DNA of 64,000 nucleotides from Microbacter sp049976245 (GCA_049976245.1 JBMFIQ010000005.1:1-64000); one strand, 5' to 3'; counted from the first letter of the stretch, positions 1-8,806 are shown. The notes: generated by a model not told the origin, from the sequence alone. Program-made: numbers and translations.

Positions 1-48
1 CGTCAAGTGGAACATCCCGCTTGCGGGAAGAAAAAGGAAGTCAGGGTT

Positions 49-66
49 AAGGGGCGGAAGCCCCTT
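49..66. other. GC-rich hairpin with a GGAA loop
   Basis: A perfect 7-bp inverted repeat, AAGGGGC and GCCCCTT, closes a GGAA (GNRA-type) loop. A second small inverted repeat, CCCGC-TT-GCGGG, lies just before it at 16-27. Both stand out from the AT-rich surroundings. No T-run follows, so an intrinsic terminator is not clear. Open frames run through the segment from base 1, so it could also be the tail of an upstream gene cut by the window edge. I cannot assign a function. Confidence 0.4.
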
Positions 67-110
67 GTAATGAACATACGAAAGTTGAATAAAAAATAAA
101 ACAAATGCAT

Positions 111-207
111 ATGAAACGAGCCATAAATAAAAAGCATTTATGCTCAAGAAAGTGTCTCTTTGGCGAGTTCCATATATTCTTAATGTTAAAAATTAAAATA
201 AACACGT
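111..207 (+). promoter_or_regulatory. Leader element copy A, upstream of argF'
   Basis: First of seven copies of a dispersed element that ends at a start codon. This copy is 97 nt, longer than the usual 91, partly because of extra bases between the hairpin arms. The hairpin is the best in the set: GAG and CTC pair around a single unpaired C, and CATAAA pairs with TTTATG. The promoter-like TTTG-N18-TAATGTTA is present. The 22-codon upstream ORF seen in other copies is out of frame here after its first codons. The last bases, ACACGT, abut the ATG of argF'. Confidence 0.75.
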
Positions 208-1161
208 ATGAAAACGTTCACCAATGTCAAAGATTTGGGCGATTTGAAGCAAGCCATTCAGGATGCTTTGGAACTAAAGAAAAAAAAATATGATTTTAAG
301 CAGTTGGGTGAAAATAAAACCTTATTGATGGTTTTTTTTAATTCAAGCCTCAGAACGCGTTTGAGCACACAAAAAGCCGGCATGAATCTCGGAATGAATA
401 CCATTGTGCTTGACGTTAACCAAGGGGCATGGAAACTCGAAACAGAGCGCGGTGTAATCATGGATGGTGATAAATCGGAACACATTTTGGAAGCCATTCC
501 CGTGATGAGCAGTTATTGTGATGTGATTGCCGTTCGATCGTTTGCGCAATTGGAAAATAAGCAGATAGATTACAGCGAAACCATTCTGAATCAATTTATT
601 CAATATTCCGGCAAACCGGTAATCAGCATGGAATCGTCCAGCGTTCATCCTTTGCAGGCATTTGCCGACTTAATTACCATTGAAGAATACAAAAAAAACA
701 AACGACCCAAAGTGGTTTTGACCTGGGCGCCCCACCCTCGCGCCTTGCCTCAAGCTGTTCCAAATTCTTTTGCCGATTTCATGAACGAAGCTGATGTTGA
801 ATTGGTGATTACACATCCCAAAGGCTATGAATTAGACGAACGATTTGTTAGAAATGCAAAAGTAGAATATGATCAAAACAAAGCGTTAGAAAATGCTGAT
901 TTTGTGTATGCTAAAAATTGGTCAGCTTATGCGGATCCAAATTACGGGAAAATTATCAGCAAAGATCGCTCATGGACAATCACTTCCGAGAAAATGGCTT
1001 TAACAAATCACGGTTATTTCATGCATTGTCTTCCCGTTCGACGCAACATGATTGTGACCGACGAGGTCATTGAAAGTCCCCAATCACTTGTCATTCCTGA
1101 AGCAGCCAACCGTGAAATTGCTGCTCAGTTGGTCATAAAACGCATTTTGGAGCAATTGTAA
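208..1161 (+). CDS. argF': N-succinyl-L-ornithine transcarbamylase
   Basis: Transfers carbamoyl phosphate to N-succinylornithine in the succinylated arginine pathway of Bacteroidales; cytoplasmic. The 317-residue protein carries the carbamoyl-phosphate loop FFNSSLRTR (residues 43-51), the family signature around WKLETERG (75-82), and the C-terminal HCLPVRR motif. It aligns residue for residue with what I recall of the Bacteroides fragilis enzyme. Residue 90, the position separating succinyl-ornithine enzymes (Pro) from acetyl-ornithine enzymes (Glu), is Ser here. The start ATG directly follows leader element A. argB follows after 3 bases, so the two probably form an operon. Confidence 0.93.
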   Translation: MKTFTNVKDLGDLKQAIQDALELKKKKYDFKQLGENKTLLMVFFNSSLRTRLSTQKAGMNLGMNTIVLDVNQGAWKLETERGVIMDGDKSEHILEAIPVMSSYCDVIAVRSFAQLENKQIDYSETILNQFIQYSGKPVISMESSSVHPLQAFADLITIEEYKKNKRPKVVLTWAPHPRALPQAVPNSFADFMNEADVELVITHPKGYELDERFVRNAKVEYDQNKALENADFVYAKNWSAYADPNYGKIISKDRSWTITSEKMALTNHGYFMHCLPVRRNMIVTDEVIESPQSLVIPEAANREIAAQLVIKRILEQL

Positions 1162-1164
1162 TCA

Positions 1165-1935
1165 ATGGAAAAATTGACAATCATTAAAGTTGGCGGAAAA
1201 ATTGTGGAGGAAAAAGATTCATTGAAAACTTTTTTGCACCATTTTTCATCTGTCAAAGGGCATAAACTGTTAGTTCACGGTGGTGGTCGTTCTGCTACTG
1301 CGTTGGCTTCAAAATTGGGTATTGAGAGTGTGATGGTTAATGGGCGCAGAATCACTGACAGTGAAATGCTCAATGTGGTCATCATGGTGTATGGAGGTTT
1401 GGTTAATAAATCCATTGTAGCTCAACTTCAAGCTCTTGGAATCAATGCCTTGGGATTAACCGGAGCTGATTTGAATTACATGCTTTCCGAAAAACGACCT
1501 GCAGAACCTGTTGATTATGGCTTTGTAGGAGATGTTAAAGCTGTGGACGGAAGCATGTTATGTGAATTGATTGCCAAAGATATCGTGCTTGTGCTGGCAC
1601 CTTTGACTCACGACAAAAAAGGAAATTTGCTGAATACCAACGCAGATACCATCGCCGCCGAAACGGCCAAAGCATTGGCTCCATTTTTTGATGTTTCTTT
1701 AATCTATTGTTTCGAAAAAAATGGCGTGCTGCTTAACGAACAAGACGACCAAAGCGTGATTCCCGAAATCAATCGTACCCAATTTGACCGGTATGTTTCG
1801 CAAGGCATCATTCGTGGCGGGATGATTCCCAAACTGGAAAATGCTTTCGAAGCCGTTGCTTCAGGGGTGAAAGAAGTCATTATAACAAAAGCAGAAGCTA
1901 TTAATATTCAGAGTGGTACGAGAATTTATGAATGA
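1165..1935 (+). CDS. argB: N-acetylglutamate (probably N-succinylglutamate) kinase
   Basis: Amino-acid kinase that phosphorylates the gamma-carboxylate of an N-acylated glutamate, the second step of arginine synthesis. The 256 residues show the N-terminal KVGGK (8-12), the HGGGR substrate loop (38-42), and the family core NGRRITD. Its partner argF' is of the succinyl type, so the natural substrate is probably N-succinylglutamate; that is inference from context. The gene starts 3 bases after the argF' stop. Its 3' end overlaps the convergent uvrB 3' end by 10 bases. Confidence 0.9.
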   Translation: MEKLTIIKVGGKIVEEKDSLKTFLHHFSSVKGHKLLVHGGGRSATALASKLGIESVMVNGRRITDSEMLNVVIMVYGGLVNKSIVAQLQALGINALGLTGADLNYMLSEKRPAEPVDYGFVGDVKAVDGSMLCELIAKDIVLVLAPLTHDKKGNLLNTNADTIAAETAKALAPFFDVSLIYCFEKNGVLLNEQDDQSVIPEINRTQFDRYVSQGIIRGGMIPKLENAFEAVASGVKEVIITKAEAINIQSGTRIYE

Positions 1936-3953
1936 TCGGCTTCTCTGGTTTTTAATAATTCTTCCAACTTGATCAATTCATCCCGATATTGGGCTGCTTC
2001 AATAAATTCTAATTTACGGGCAGCTTGTTGCATGTTTTTTCGGGTTGTTTCTATGGCTTTTTCCAAAGCATTGCGACTCATGTATTTCACGACAGGATCT
2101 GCAGCTACATCCGTATTTGTTGGTTCAATATAAGCTTTTACAGCGGCTTTTTCTGCTTCTTGATGACCTAAAACAGAAACATGTGTTTTTTTGATGGATT
2201 GTGGCGTAATGCCGTGTTTTTCATTGTAAGCCAACTGCTTTTCGCGACGGCGATTGGTTTCGTCAATGGTTTTCTGCATGCTTTCGGTGATTTTATCGGC
2301 ATACATAATAACCCTTCCGTTCAAATTCCGCGCTGCACGTCCTGCAGTTTGAGTTAAAGAACGATGAGAACGTAAAAAACCTTCTTTGTCGGCATCCAAA
2401 ATAGCTACAAGCGAAACTTCAGGCAGATCTAAACCTTCCCGCAACAAATTAACCCCAATCAAAACATCAAACAAGCCTTTACGCAAATCATCCATTAATT
2501 TTACCCGCTGAAGGGTATCTACATCAGAATGAATGTAATTACAACGAATGTTCAATTTTGTCAAATAATCAGTCAATTCTTCCGCCATGCGCTTGGTCAG
2601 AGTGGTTACCAGAATGCGTTCATCTTTTTGTGTTCTCACCACAATTTCTTCCATTAAATCATCGATCTGATTCAAACTTGGACGTACGTCAATCACCGGA
2701 TCGAGCAACCCGGTTGGCCTGACAACCTGTTCCACAACGATTCCTCCCGATTTTTCAAGTTCATAATCTGCAGGAGTAGCGCTCACAAAAATAACTTGAT
2801 GAATCAATGATTCAAATTCAGTAAATTGCAACGGACGATTGTCTTTTGCCGCAGGCAAGCGAAAGCCATACTCAACCAAATTTTGTTTACGGGATGCATC
2901 ACCGCCGTACATGGCTCTGATTTGAGGGATGGTAACATGACTTTCATCAATGACCATCAGAAAATCTTTTGGAAAATAATCAAGCAGACAGAATGGCCGA
3001 CTTCCCGGTTCACGTCCGTCAAAATAGCGGGAATAATTTTCAATGCCCGAACAATAACCCAATTCACGAATCATCTCAAGATCATAAGTCACGCGCTCAT
3101 GAATTCTTTTTGCTTCAAACGGTTTCCCAATTGACTCAAAAAAAGCAACCTGTTTCACCAAATCATCCTGAATTTGATGAATGGCCTGATTGATTCGCTC
3201 TTTGGTTGTGACAAAAATGTTGGCCGGATAAATATCATACGCTTCAAACATGGAAAGCGTATGCCCGTTAATCGGATCAAACGTTTCTATTTCGTCAATT
3301 ACGTCACCCCAAAAAATGACACGCAACGCCACATCGGAATAGGCCAAAAAAATGTCCACCGTCTCTCCTTTTACCCGAAAATTTCCACGATTAAATTCAA
3401 TCTCATTCCGTGAATAGAGGCTATCAACCAATGAACGCAAAAAAACATTGCGAACAATGGATTGCCCTTTTTCAATGTGAATCGTATTGCTGTAAAAATC
3501 GTCCGGATTTCCAATGCCGTACAAGCATGAAACGGATGACACAACAATCACATCCTTTCGACCTGAAAGAAGTGAAGAAGTGGTCGAAAGACGCAGTTTT
3601 TCAATTTCCTGATTGATCGATAAATCTTTCTCTATGTAGGTATCTGTGACCGGTAAATAAGCTTCCGGCTGATAATAGTCGTAATATGAAACAAAATATT
3701 CAACTGCATTATCCGGAAAAAAGGTTTTGAATTCGCTGTAAAGCTGAGCTGCCAATGTCTTATTGTGACTCAACACCAATGTAGGCCGATTCAGTTGTTC
3801 CACCACATTGGCAATGGTAAATGTCTTTCCGGAGCCGGTTACGCCAAGCAACGTTTGAAACTTAATCCCGTTTTTTATGCCATCAACTAATTGTGCAATA
3901 GCTTCCGGTTGATCACCAGTGGGTTGATATGATGAAGTAATTTTGAAATTCAC
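1926..3953 (-). CDS. uvrB: UvrABC system protein B (excision repair helicase)
   Basis: Damage-recognition helicase of nucleotide excision repair, loaded by UvrA and nicking with UvrC. From the chosen start it is 675 residues, the normal UvrB length. Visible motifs are Walker A GVTGSGKT (37-44), the damage-probing beta-hairpin YYDYYQPEAYLP, the DESHV box, helicase motifs VTTLTKRMAE and QTAGRAARN, and a C-terminal UVR domain. An in-frame ATG exists at 4007, but that extension reads through the leader element. GTG at 3953 gives the expected N-terminus (NFKITSSYQPTGDQPEA) and sits exactly where the element places start codons in other genes, so GTG is the likely start. Confidence 0.93.
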   Translation of the reverse strand: MNFKITSSYQPTGDQPEAIAQLVDGIKNGIKFQTLLGVTGSGKTFTIANVVEQLNRPTLVLSHNKTLAAQLYSEFKTFFPDNAVEYFVSYYDYYQPEAYLPVTDTYIEKDLSINQEIEKLRLSTTSSLLSGRKDVIVVSSVSCLYGIGNPDDFYSNTIHIEKGQSIVRNVFLRSLVDSLYSRNEIEFNRGNFRVKGETVDIFLAYSDVALRVIFWGDVIDEIETFDPINGHTLSMFEAYDIYPANIFVTTKERINQAIHQIQDDLVKQVAFFESIGKPFEAKRIHERVTYDLEMIRELGYCSGIENYSRYFDGREPGSRPFCLLDYFPKDFLMVIDESHVTIPQIRAMYGGDASRKQNLVEYGFRLPAAKDNRPLQFTEFESLIHQVIFVSATPADYELEKSGGIVVEQVVRPTGLLDPVIDVRPSLNQIDDLMEEIVVRTQKDERILVTTLTKRMAEELTDYLTKLNIRCNYIHSDVDTLQRVKLMDDLRKGLFDVLIGVNLLREGLDLPEVSLVAILDADKEGFLRSHRSLTQTAGRAARNLNGRVIMYADKITESMQKTIDETNRRREKQLAYNEKHGITPQSIKKTHVSVLGHQEAEKAAVKAYIEPTNTDVAADPVVKYMSRNALEKAIETTRKNMQQAARKLEFIEAAQYRDELIKLEELLKTREADHS

Positions 3954-4044
3954 ACGTCTATTTTTATTTTTACAACTAAGGATGTATGTAACTCGCAAAA
4001 AAGTCATACATTTGAACGGAAGCTCTTTTTATGGCTCGTTTCTT
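3954..4044 (-). promoter_or_regulatory. Leader element copy B, upstream of uvrB
   Basis: Minus-strand copy, 91 nt, ending in TAGACGT immediately before the GTG start of uvrB. The 22-codon reading frame is intact and ends in TAG, but its first codon is AAG instead of ATG. The hairpin is weaker: GAGC pairs with GTTC using a G-U pair. A TAAATTTG match to the Bacteroidota -7 box lies upstream on the same strand (4091-4098), which would put the element inside the uvrB 5' leader. Confidence 0.7.
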
Positions 4045-4090
4045 ATTCTCAAAAAAATGAACCTAACGAGTCAAAAACTTGTTGAAAAGA

Positions 4091-4098
4091 CAAATTTA
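4091..4098 (-). promoter_or_regulatory. Possible -7 box for uvrB
   Basis: TAAATTTG on the minus strand matches TAnnTTTG exactly. No good TTTG -33 box lies at the expected distance. It overlaps the stop-codon end of the HAD gene, so uvrB could instead be read through from upstream. If used, transcription would begin near 4084 and include leader element B. Confidence 0.35.
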
Positions 4099-4818
4099 CG
4101 CATTGAAAAGATGATCCCATTGTTGATAAAGTGTTTTCAAATCCGAAAAAATGGCATTAGCTCCTTCATCCAACAGCACTTTATCATCCAAAATGCCTGT
4201 ATTGACCGCTAATGTATAAATCCCCGCTGCTACCGATGAGGCAATTCCCAAGGGTGCATTTTCTACCACGACTGCTTCCCATGGATTTACTTTAGCTTTT
4301 TTCAAAGCCATTAAATATGGTTCTGGAGTTGGCTTCCCCTGTTTTACGTCAAATGCGGTTACCATTCGTTCCCGTTCAAAAATTTGAGGAAAGGAGGCTT
4401 CCAATTTATCCAGCAAACTGGGTTGTCCTGATCCTGTAACTAAAAGAATATGAATGCCCTGTGATTTAATCTTTTGAAGTAACTCCGGGGCATAAGGCAT
4501 AACGGAAGCCGGATTCATTTGTTCGAACAGACGACTTTTAGTTTGATAAATCGCCTCTTTTTCCTCTTCTGTTGCCAATCGTCCCAATTGAGTTTTGAAA
4601 ACACCGTCAATCGTTCCGTTGCCTGTACGGCCTTCATTTAAATAAGCTTCATATTCCGTAAAATTGAACCCAAAGGCTTTGAAAGCATTCACCCAGGCTT
4701 TTGCATGAGCCGGCATGGAATCAAAAAGCACTCCATCCATATCGAAAAAAACTGCTTTCAATTCAAATTTCGGATACGATTTTTGTTTCAAAAATGATGA
4801 TATTTCTTGTACAAACAT
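4096..4818 (-). CDS. HAD-family phosphatase, beta-phosphoglucomutase-like
   Basis: Haloacid-dehalogenase superfamily hydrolase, 240 residues, probably a cytoplasmic sugar-phosphate phosphatase or mutase. Motif I is FFDMDGVLFDS with Asp26 and Asp28; motif II is VTGSGQPS; the motif III lysine is in KQGKPTPEP; motif IV is VVENAPLGI. The helical region between motifs I and II is the size of a class-I cap as in beta-phosphoglucomutase. The substrate cannot be read from the sequence. It lies upstream of uvrB on the same strand, with the leader element between them. Confidence 0.8.
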   Translation of the reverse strand: MFVQEISSFLKQKSYPKFELKAVFFDMDGVLFDSMPAHAKAWVNAFKAFGFNFTEYEAYLNEGRTGNGTIDGVFKTQLGRLATEEEKEAIYQTKSRLFEQMNPASVMPYAPELLQKIKSQGIHILLVTGSGQPSLLDKLEASFPQIFERERMVTAFDVKQGKPTPEPYLMALKKAKVNPWEAVVVENAPLGIASSVAAGIYTLAVNTGILDDKVLLDEGANAIFSDLKTLYQQWDHLFNA

Positions 4819-4843
4819 GATCTTTTCTTTTGGTTTTCTTTGA

Positions 4844-5524
4844 TTATCGATCGCCTTCCATATCCAATAATCGTTTCACATTGAAGTAGAAACCTCGCAC
4901 ACCTGACGGATTTGGACTTACCGTTATGTGATCGCATTGCAGGCCAACCAACGTGGAATGCGTGGGATACAATCCTAACATATAGACAATTTCGTATTCG
5001 TCGCCTACTTCAATGACATGCCAAGCAGTCATCGGACTTCGTCCGTTTCCAGTCGAAAAAATTGTTGAAAGAATCATTTTTGCCTTATAGCTGTACAAAT
5101 TGGCATCTTTATCGTCTCCTTTCACATGATAGGCATAAGCCATCCGATTGATCCAATGCACATCGAAGGGAAATTTTTCTACCAATTGGCCTGCATAAAG
5201 TAGAATGGTATCGCAATCAGCTTTCGTCAAGTGATCAAGATTGGCATATCGAGCCAAAATTTCATCCTGAGGCTGTTTCCCGTAAGGTTGATAAGCTTTT
5301 TGATAAGTAAATCCGTAATAAAGAGCTCTGTATTCTTTAATATTCAACGTGGTATCGTTGGCAAGATACCGTTTAAAAAGCGTTGGATAATAGTATGGCG
5401 AATTTGGATTTTTAATTTCCGATTTGATGTACGAATAATTGGGCGGTTCAACCGGCAATCGTTGAGCTTGGACTACAGAAATCGAAACCAACACGATAAC
5501 AAACAAAATGATATTTCTCATCAT
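4844..5524 (-). CDS. Exported DUF4919-like protein
   Basis: A 226-residue protein with a clear N-terminal signal peptide (MMRNIILFVIVLVSISVVQA, then QRLP). The mature part resembles, from memory, the Bacteroidota family DUF4919, with segments such as YRALYYGFTYQKAYQPYG. No catalytic motif is obvious and the function is unknown. Two ATG codons sit at the start; either is possible. It ends 25 bases before the HAD gene and starts 7 bases after the membrane protein gene, so the three could be co-transcribed. Confidence 0.65.
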   Translation of the reverse strand: MMRNIILFVIVLVSISVVQAQRLPVEPPNYSYIKSEIKNPNSPYYYPTLFKRYLANDTTLNIKEYRALYYGFTYQKAYQPYGKQPQDEILARYANLDHLTKADCDTILLYAGQLVEKFPFDVHWINRMAYAYHVKGDDKDANLYSYKAKMILSTIFSTGNGRSPMTAWHVIEVGDEYEIVYMLGLYPTHSTLVGLQCDHITVSPNPSGVRGFYFNVKRLLDMEGDR

Positions 5525-5531
5525 AAATTAT

Positions 5532-6518
5532 TTATACAGATTCAACAACAACGGCTTTCGCATCTGGCGCATCGAAGGATGACCGCTCGGTTTTTCTAAA
5601 AATTCGATAAAAGAGACGCGCAAGCCAAACAAGAATTACCGCCAAAATAATACGCGGAAACGTGATCCAAACGGCTGAAACACCAATGGAAACAAACAGC
5701 AAAGTATCTTCCAAAAGAGAATGATTTATGGCAATGTGAAAATTCAACATATTGGCTTCTTCTTTTGAAACAGCTTCCATTTTTACTTCTTCAATCATAA
5801 CCGCCGATCCGTAAGCCAATCCCAACGTTTGAGCTACAAACCAAAGGAAAGAAACATTGGGTGATAACCCAAAAAAACGCATCAAGGGCGCGAATGCCTT
5901 TGATATATAATCGAGCCATTTGTATTCGCGTAATATATTTTGCAATATGATTAATCCGTTGATAATAATAAAAACTTTAATTATCAATGATATAGAAGAT
6001 TTAAACCAAGCCATTAACACCTCTGAAACAGCATGAAAAGTATGAACACTTTGCGCTGTATGCATGGTTTCAAAATGGGCAGGCAAAAGTGCATTCAAAA
6101 TCATTGCTGCTACAAAACTGGTGGTTACACGCACCAAAAACATGGTCCATGCCGAAGATCCCGTTTTGCGTTGAACGGCAGTTTCAACAATTAAGCTGTG
6201 CGAAATAAGGCACATGATAGCCAAAATGGTAATGTCGCGCATTCCCAAAGGCAGCGTTGCAATGACAGCCAAAACGGCATACAAAGGAAGAAATAGACTC
6301 GTAATGAATACAACTGAAGCAATGCCGGGCAAACCAATCCATTGAAAGATGGGCGTTAAATAACCTGCCAACCAATTCAAAACTCCCCAATATTGCAAAA
6401 AACTCACGAACAATGCCACCGGTAACATTAACTTCAAAAGCCAAATCATGGTTTTTGTTGCTTTAGGGAAACCGCTTTGAACGCAATTCCACAAACGAGC
6501 CCAATTCAATAATTGCAT
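5532..6518 (-). CDS. Gate-domain (nucleoside-recognition) inner-membrane protein
   Basis: A 328-residue polytopic membrane protein with about eight hydrophobic segments. It resembles the nucleoside-recognition (Gate) family that includes the sporulation proteins SpmA and SpmB and parts of CNT transporters; the repeated LPLYAVLAV and GLAYGSAVMIEE regions fit that family. This organism is not a spore former as far as the window shows, so transport or regulation of a small solute is more likely, but this is inference. It lies 7 bases upstream of the DUF4919 gene, suggesting co-transcription. Confidence 0.7.
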   Translation of the reverse strand: MQLLNWARLWNCVQSGFPKATKTMIWLLKLMLPVALFVSFLQYWGVLNWLAGYLTPIFQWIGLPGIASVVFITSLFLPLYAVLAVIATLPLGMRDITILAIMCLISHSLIVETAVQRKTGSSAWTMFLVRVTTSFVAAMILNALLPAHFETMHTAQSVHTFHAVSEVLMAWFKSSISLIIKVFIIINGLIILQNILREYKWLDYISKAFAPLMRFFGLSPNVSFLWFVAQTLGLAYGSAVMIEEVKMEAVSKEEANMLNFHIAINHSLLEDTLLFVSIGVSAVWITFPRIILAVILVWLARLFYRIFRKTERSSFDAPDAKAVVVESV

Positions 6519-6535
6519 AAACTTATATTTATCAA

Positions 6536-7039
6536 TTATTTAATACTTAACTTTGAAATGATCAATTGAAACTCGTGTTCAAAGTTTGGTGTGAAAAGAC
6601 CTTTCCCGATTTGTTGTTGAATGTCATCTATTTTCCAAAACCGAATGGTATCAATTTCAACCGGATCAAACTGAAAATGACCATCATAATGCGTATAAAA
6701 CACATTGACCAATTCCTTTTCAATGGACGATTCCCAGACGTAACGTTGTAAAAAATGCGGTTGATAGTCTTGAATTCCAATTTCTTCCAAAACTTCGCGC
6801 TGCAAAGCCTGTTCAACAGATTCTCCAAAACTGACATGCCCACCCACGGAAGTGTCCCATTTTCCGGGTTGAATATCTTTATTCATAGAACGTTTTTGCA
6901 ATAATAAATCGCCCTCCTTGTTGAAAACGTGCAAATGAACCACAGGATGAAGCCAATGGGTTCCCCCGTGACATTCGCTTCGCTTGGCTTTTCCTACAAC
7001 AAGCCCATTTTCATCGACAAGCGGAAACAATTCATTCAT
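6536..7039 (-). CDS. NUDIX hydrolase, isopentenyl-diphosphate-isomerase-like
   Basis: A 167-residue NUDIX protein. The NUDIX box runs from about residue 67 to 89 (GGHVSFGESVEQALQREVLE, then EIG) and matches GX5EX7REUXEEXGU. The segment before it (HWLHPVVHLHVFNKEGDLLL) is typical of the YfcD/Idi-like subgroup, which hydrolyses nucleotide-type diphosphates or isomerises isopentenyl diphosphate. The active-site Cys and Glu arrangement of true Idi was not established. A good promoter lies upstream at 7059-7090. The Gate-domain gene starts 17 bases after its stop. Confidence 0.82.
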   Translation of the reverse strand: MNELFPLVDENGLVVGKAKRSECHGGTHWLHPVVHLHVFNKEGDLLLQKRSMNKDIQPGKWDTSVGGHVSFGESVEQALQREVLEEIGIQDYQPHFLQRYVWESSIEKELVNVFYTHYDGHFQFDPVEIDTIRFWKIDDIQQQIGKGLFTPNFEHEFQLIISKLSIK

Positions 7040-7058
7040 TGTTTAATCTTTTGAACTG

Positions 7059-7090
7059 CAAAGTTACAATAAAAAAGAGGATGATGTCAA
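7059..7090 (-). promoter_or_regulatory. Promoter for the NUDIX gene
   Basis: On the minus strand TAACTTTG (7059-7066) is an exact TAnnTTTG -7 box. A TTG trinucleotide (7088-7090) lies 21 bases upstream as the -33 element. The predicted start near 7052 leaves a very short untranslated leader of about a dozen bases. Confidence 0.6.
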
Positions 7091-7211
7091 TCATTGCAAT
7101 GGCATTGCAAAAGCATTGAAACGGCTTTTAAATTGTTTTTAAAAGAAAACATTCAACCAACTACAAAGAGATAATCATTGAAACATGGTTGTGTACCAAG
7201 AAAGCGTTCTT

Positions 7212-8420
7212 TTAATGATGTAAAAGCAAAGGCATAAATTGATTTGCGTTCAATAATCCGTATTGTCCTTTTTTAACCAAAAATTCATCATAATGCTCAA
7301 CTTCGTCAGGACGATCTCCCGGACGATAAATGAGAAACGGTACCGGATTTGAAGTGTGCGTTCGAAGATGACAGGGTGTCGGATGATCGGGCAAAATGGC
7401 AATGGTCACCGGTTCATTCCATTGTGATACTTCCTCAAATATGGGTTTAACAATTCTATGATCCAGATATTCAATGGTTTTTATTTTCAAAGCCACATCA
7501 CCTTCATGCCCCGCTTCGTCGCTTGCTTCAATATGTAAATAAACAAAATCGTCCGTGCGCAATGCATCAATAGCAGCTTTGGCTTTGCCTTCATAATTGG
7601 TATTGTAAAGTCCTGTAGCGCCTTCAACGTCGATGACACGCAATCCGGCATACACACCAATGCCTTTGATCAGATCGACCGCAGAGATGACAGCACCTTG
7701 CTTAATATTATATATTTGATTGATAGTTTGCATTTTAGGCCTGTATCCCGGCGACCAAAGCCAAATGCTGTTGGCAGGATCTTTCCCCACTGCTTTTCGC
7801 TGCAAATTAATTGGATGCGATTCAAGTAATTTTTGAGATTTCAGGGTTAACTCATTTAATTTTTTCGCGGTTTCGATTGCTTCAGATGTGATTGATTTGA
7901 TCAACACATCATCAAAAAGCGCTCCCGGTACGTCATGCGGCGGTGTACATTTCAGCGCTTTGTTTCCACCTTTCATTTTAAATAAATGACGATATGAAAC
8001 GCCAGGAAAAAATTGGAACGCTTCCGAACCTAATTGTTCATTCAAAAAATGAATTAAAACGGCAGCTTCTTCGTTTGAAATATGTCCCGCAGAATGATTT
8101 TTAATTCGGCCATTTTCAATGCAAATCAGGTTACATCGCATTGCCATTTCGTCGTCAGCTATCGGAATGTTCATGCTGGCAGCTTCCAAGGATCCTCTAC
8201 CTTCAAAAACGGTCGGTAAATCGTATCCTAAAATGGATAAATTGGCTATTTCGCTTCCCGGACTAAAACCTTCAGGAATGGTTGCCAGCATACCACAGCT
8301 TCCTTTGGCAGCAAGAAGATCAATCGTAGGTTTTGATGCTACTTGCAATGGCGTTTTATTGTTGAGCTCAGTCATGGGTTCATCTGCCATGCCATCTCCA
8401 ATAATAATGATATATTTCAT
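7212..8420 (-). CDS. Cofactor-independent phosphoglycerate mutase homologue (ApgM family)
   Basis: Alkaline-phosphatase-superfamily enzyme, 402 residues. Metal and nucleophile motifs are visible: GDGMAD with Asp9, PGSEIANLSILGYD with the Ser56 nucleophile, DEAGHEGD, and LPDHPTPCHLRTHTSNPVPF near the C-terminus. The family is annotated as archaeal-type 2,3-bisphosphoglycerate-independent phosphoglycerate mutase. In Bacteroides a close relative sits between thrA and thrC and has been assigned as homoserine kinase. No thr gene is visible here, so the two roles cannot be separated from this window. Confidence 0.82.
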   Translation of the reverse strand: MKYIIIIGDGMADEPMTELNNKTPLQVASKPTIDLLAAKGSCGMLATIPEGFSPGSEIANLSILGYDLPTVFEGRGSLEAASMNIPIADDEMAMRCNLICIENGRIKNHSAGHISNEEAAVLIHFLNEQLGSEAFQFFPGVSYRHLFKMKGGNKALKCTPPHDVPGALFDDVLIKSITSEAIETAKKLNELTLKSQKLLESHPINLQRKAVGKDPANSIWLWSPGYRPKMQTINQIYNIKQGAVISAVDLIKGIGVYAGLRVIDVEGATGLYNTNYEGKAKAAIDALRTDDFVYLHIEASDEAGHEGDVALKIKTIEYLDHRIVKPIFEEVSQWNEPVTIAILPDHPTPCHLRTHTSNPVPFLIYRPGDRPDEVEHYDEFLVKKGQYGLLNANQFMPLLLHH

Positions 8421-8757
8421 TGTTTTATAATATTTTATTGATAATTTAAAATGCTCTTCTTTCTTGTTTTGAAAATCATTTTTTTCCTGAAAAACATTTG
8501 ATCACATATGGAGAAAATAAATGATTTTCTGATTGATTGGTTGATAAATTGAATTTTAAAGCAGAGAAATGATGCAATTATAAAATAAATATTCTGTTTG
8601 ACTTTCAATTTAAATTCAATGTAAAGTTACGACGTTCTTTTCAAATGAAAAAACAGCCACTGCATTTTCTCTTTCATCGAAACGTCATAATTGATATGTG
8701 TCATAATCATGCTTTGATGAATCCAAATCATTTATTTGTCATAAAAAATATTATTTT
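8421..8757. other. AT-rich intergenic gap with an 11-bp inverted repeat
   Basis: Divergent gap between the ApgM gene and the DUF2851 gene. GAAAATCATTT (8471-8481) is repeated inverted as AAATGATTTTC (8519-8529), with 37 bases between the arms. No exact TAnnTTTG box was found for the minus-strand gene. I see no ORF or RNA gene. The repeat could be an operator or simply chance in very AT-rich DNA. Confidence 0.4.
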
Positions 8758-8787
8758 TTTGTCAATATACAAAAAAGTGTAACTTTG
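8758..8787 (+). promoter_or_regulatory. Promoter upstream of leader element C
   Basis: TTTG (8758-8761), an 18-base spacer and TAACTTTG (8780-8787) form a good Bacteroidota promoter. Transcription would start near 8794, about 13 bases before leader element C, so this copy would be transcribed entirely as the 5' leader of the DUF2851 gene. Confidence 0.7.
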
Positions 8788-8806
8788 GAGGAAAATTAGT
8801 TTTTGT

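Noticed and set aside
105..293. 62-codon ORF overlapping the argF' start
   Set aside because: It is translation of leader element A running out of frame into argF'; other copies do not keep this frame.
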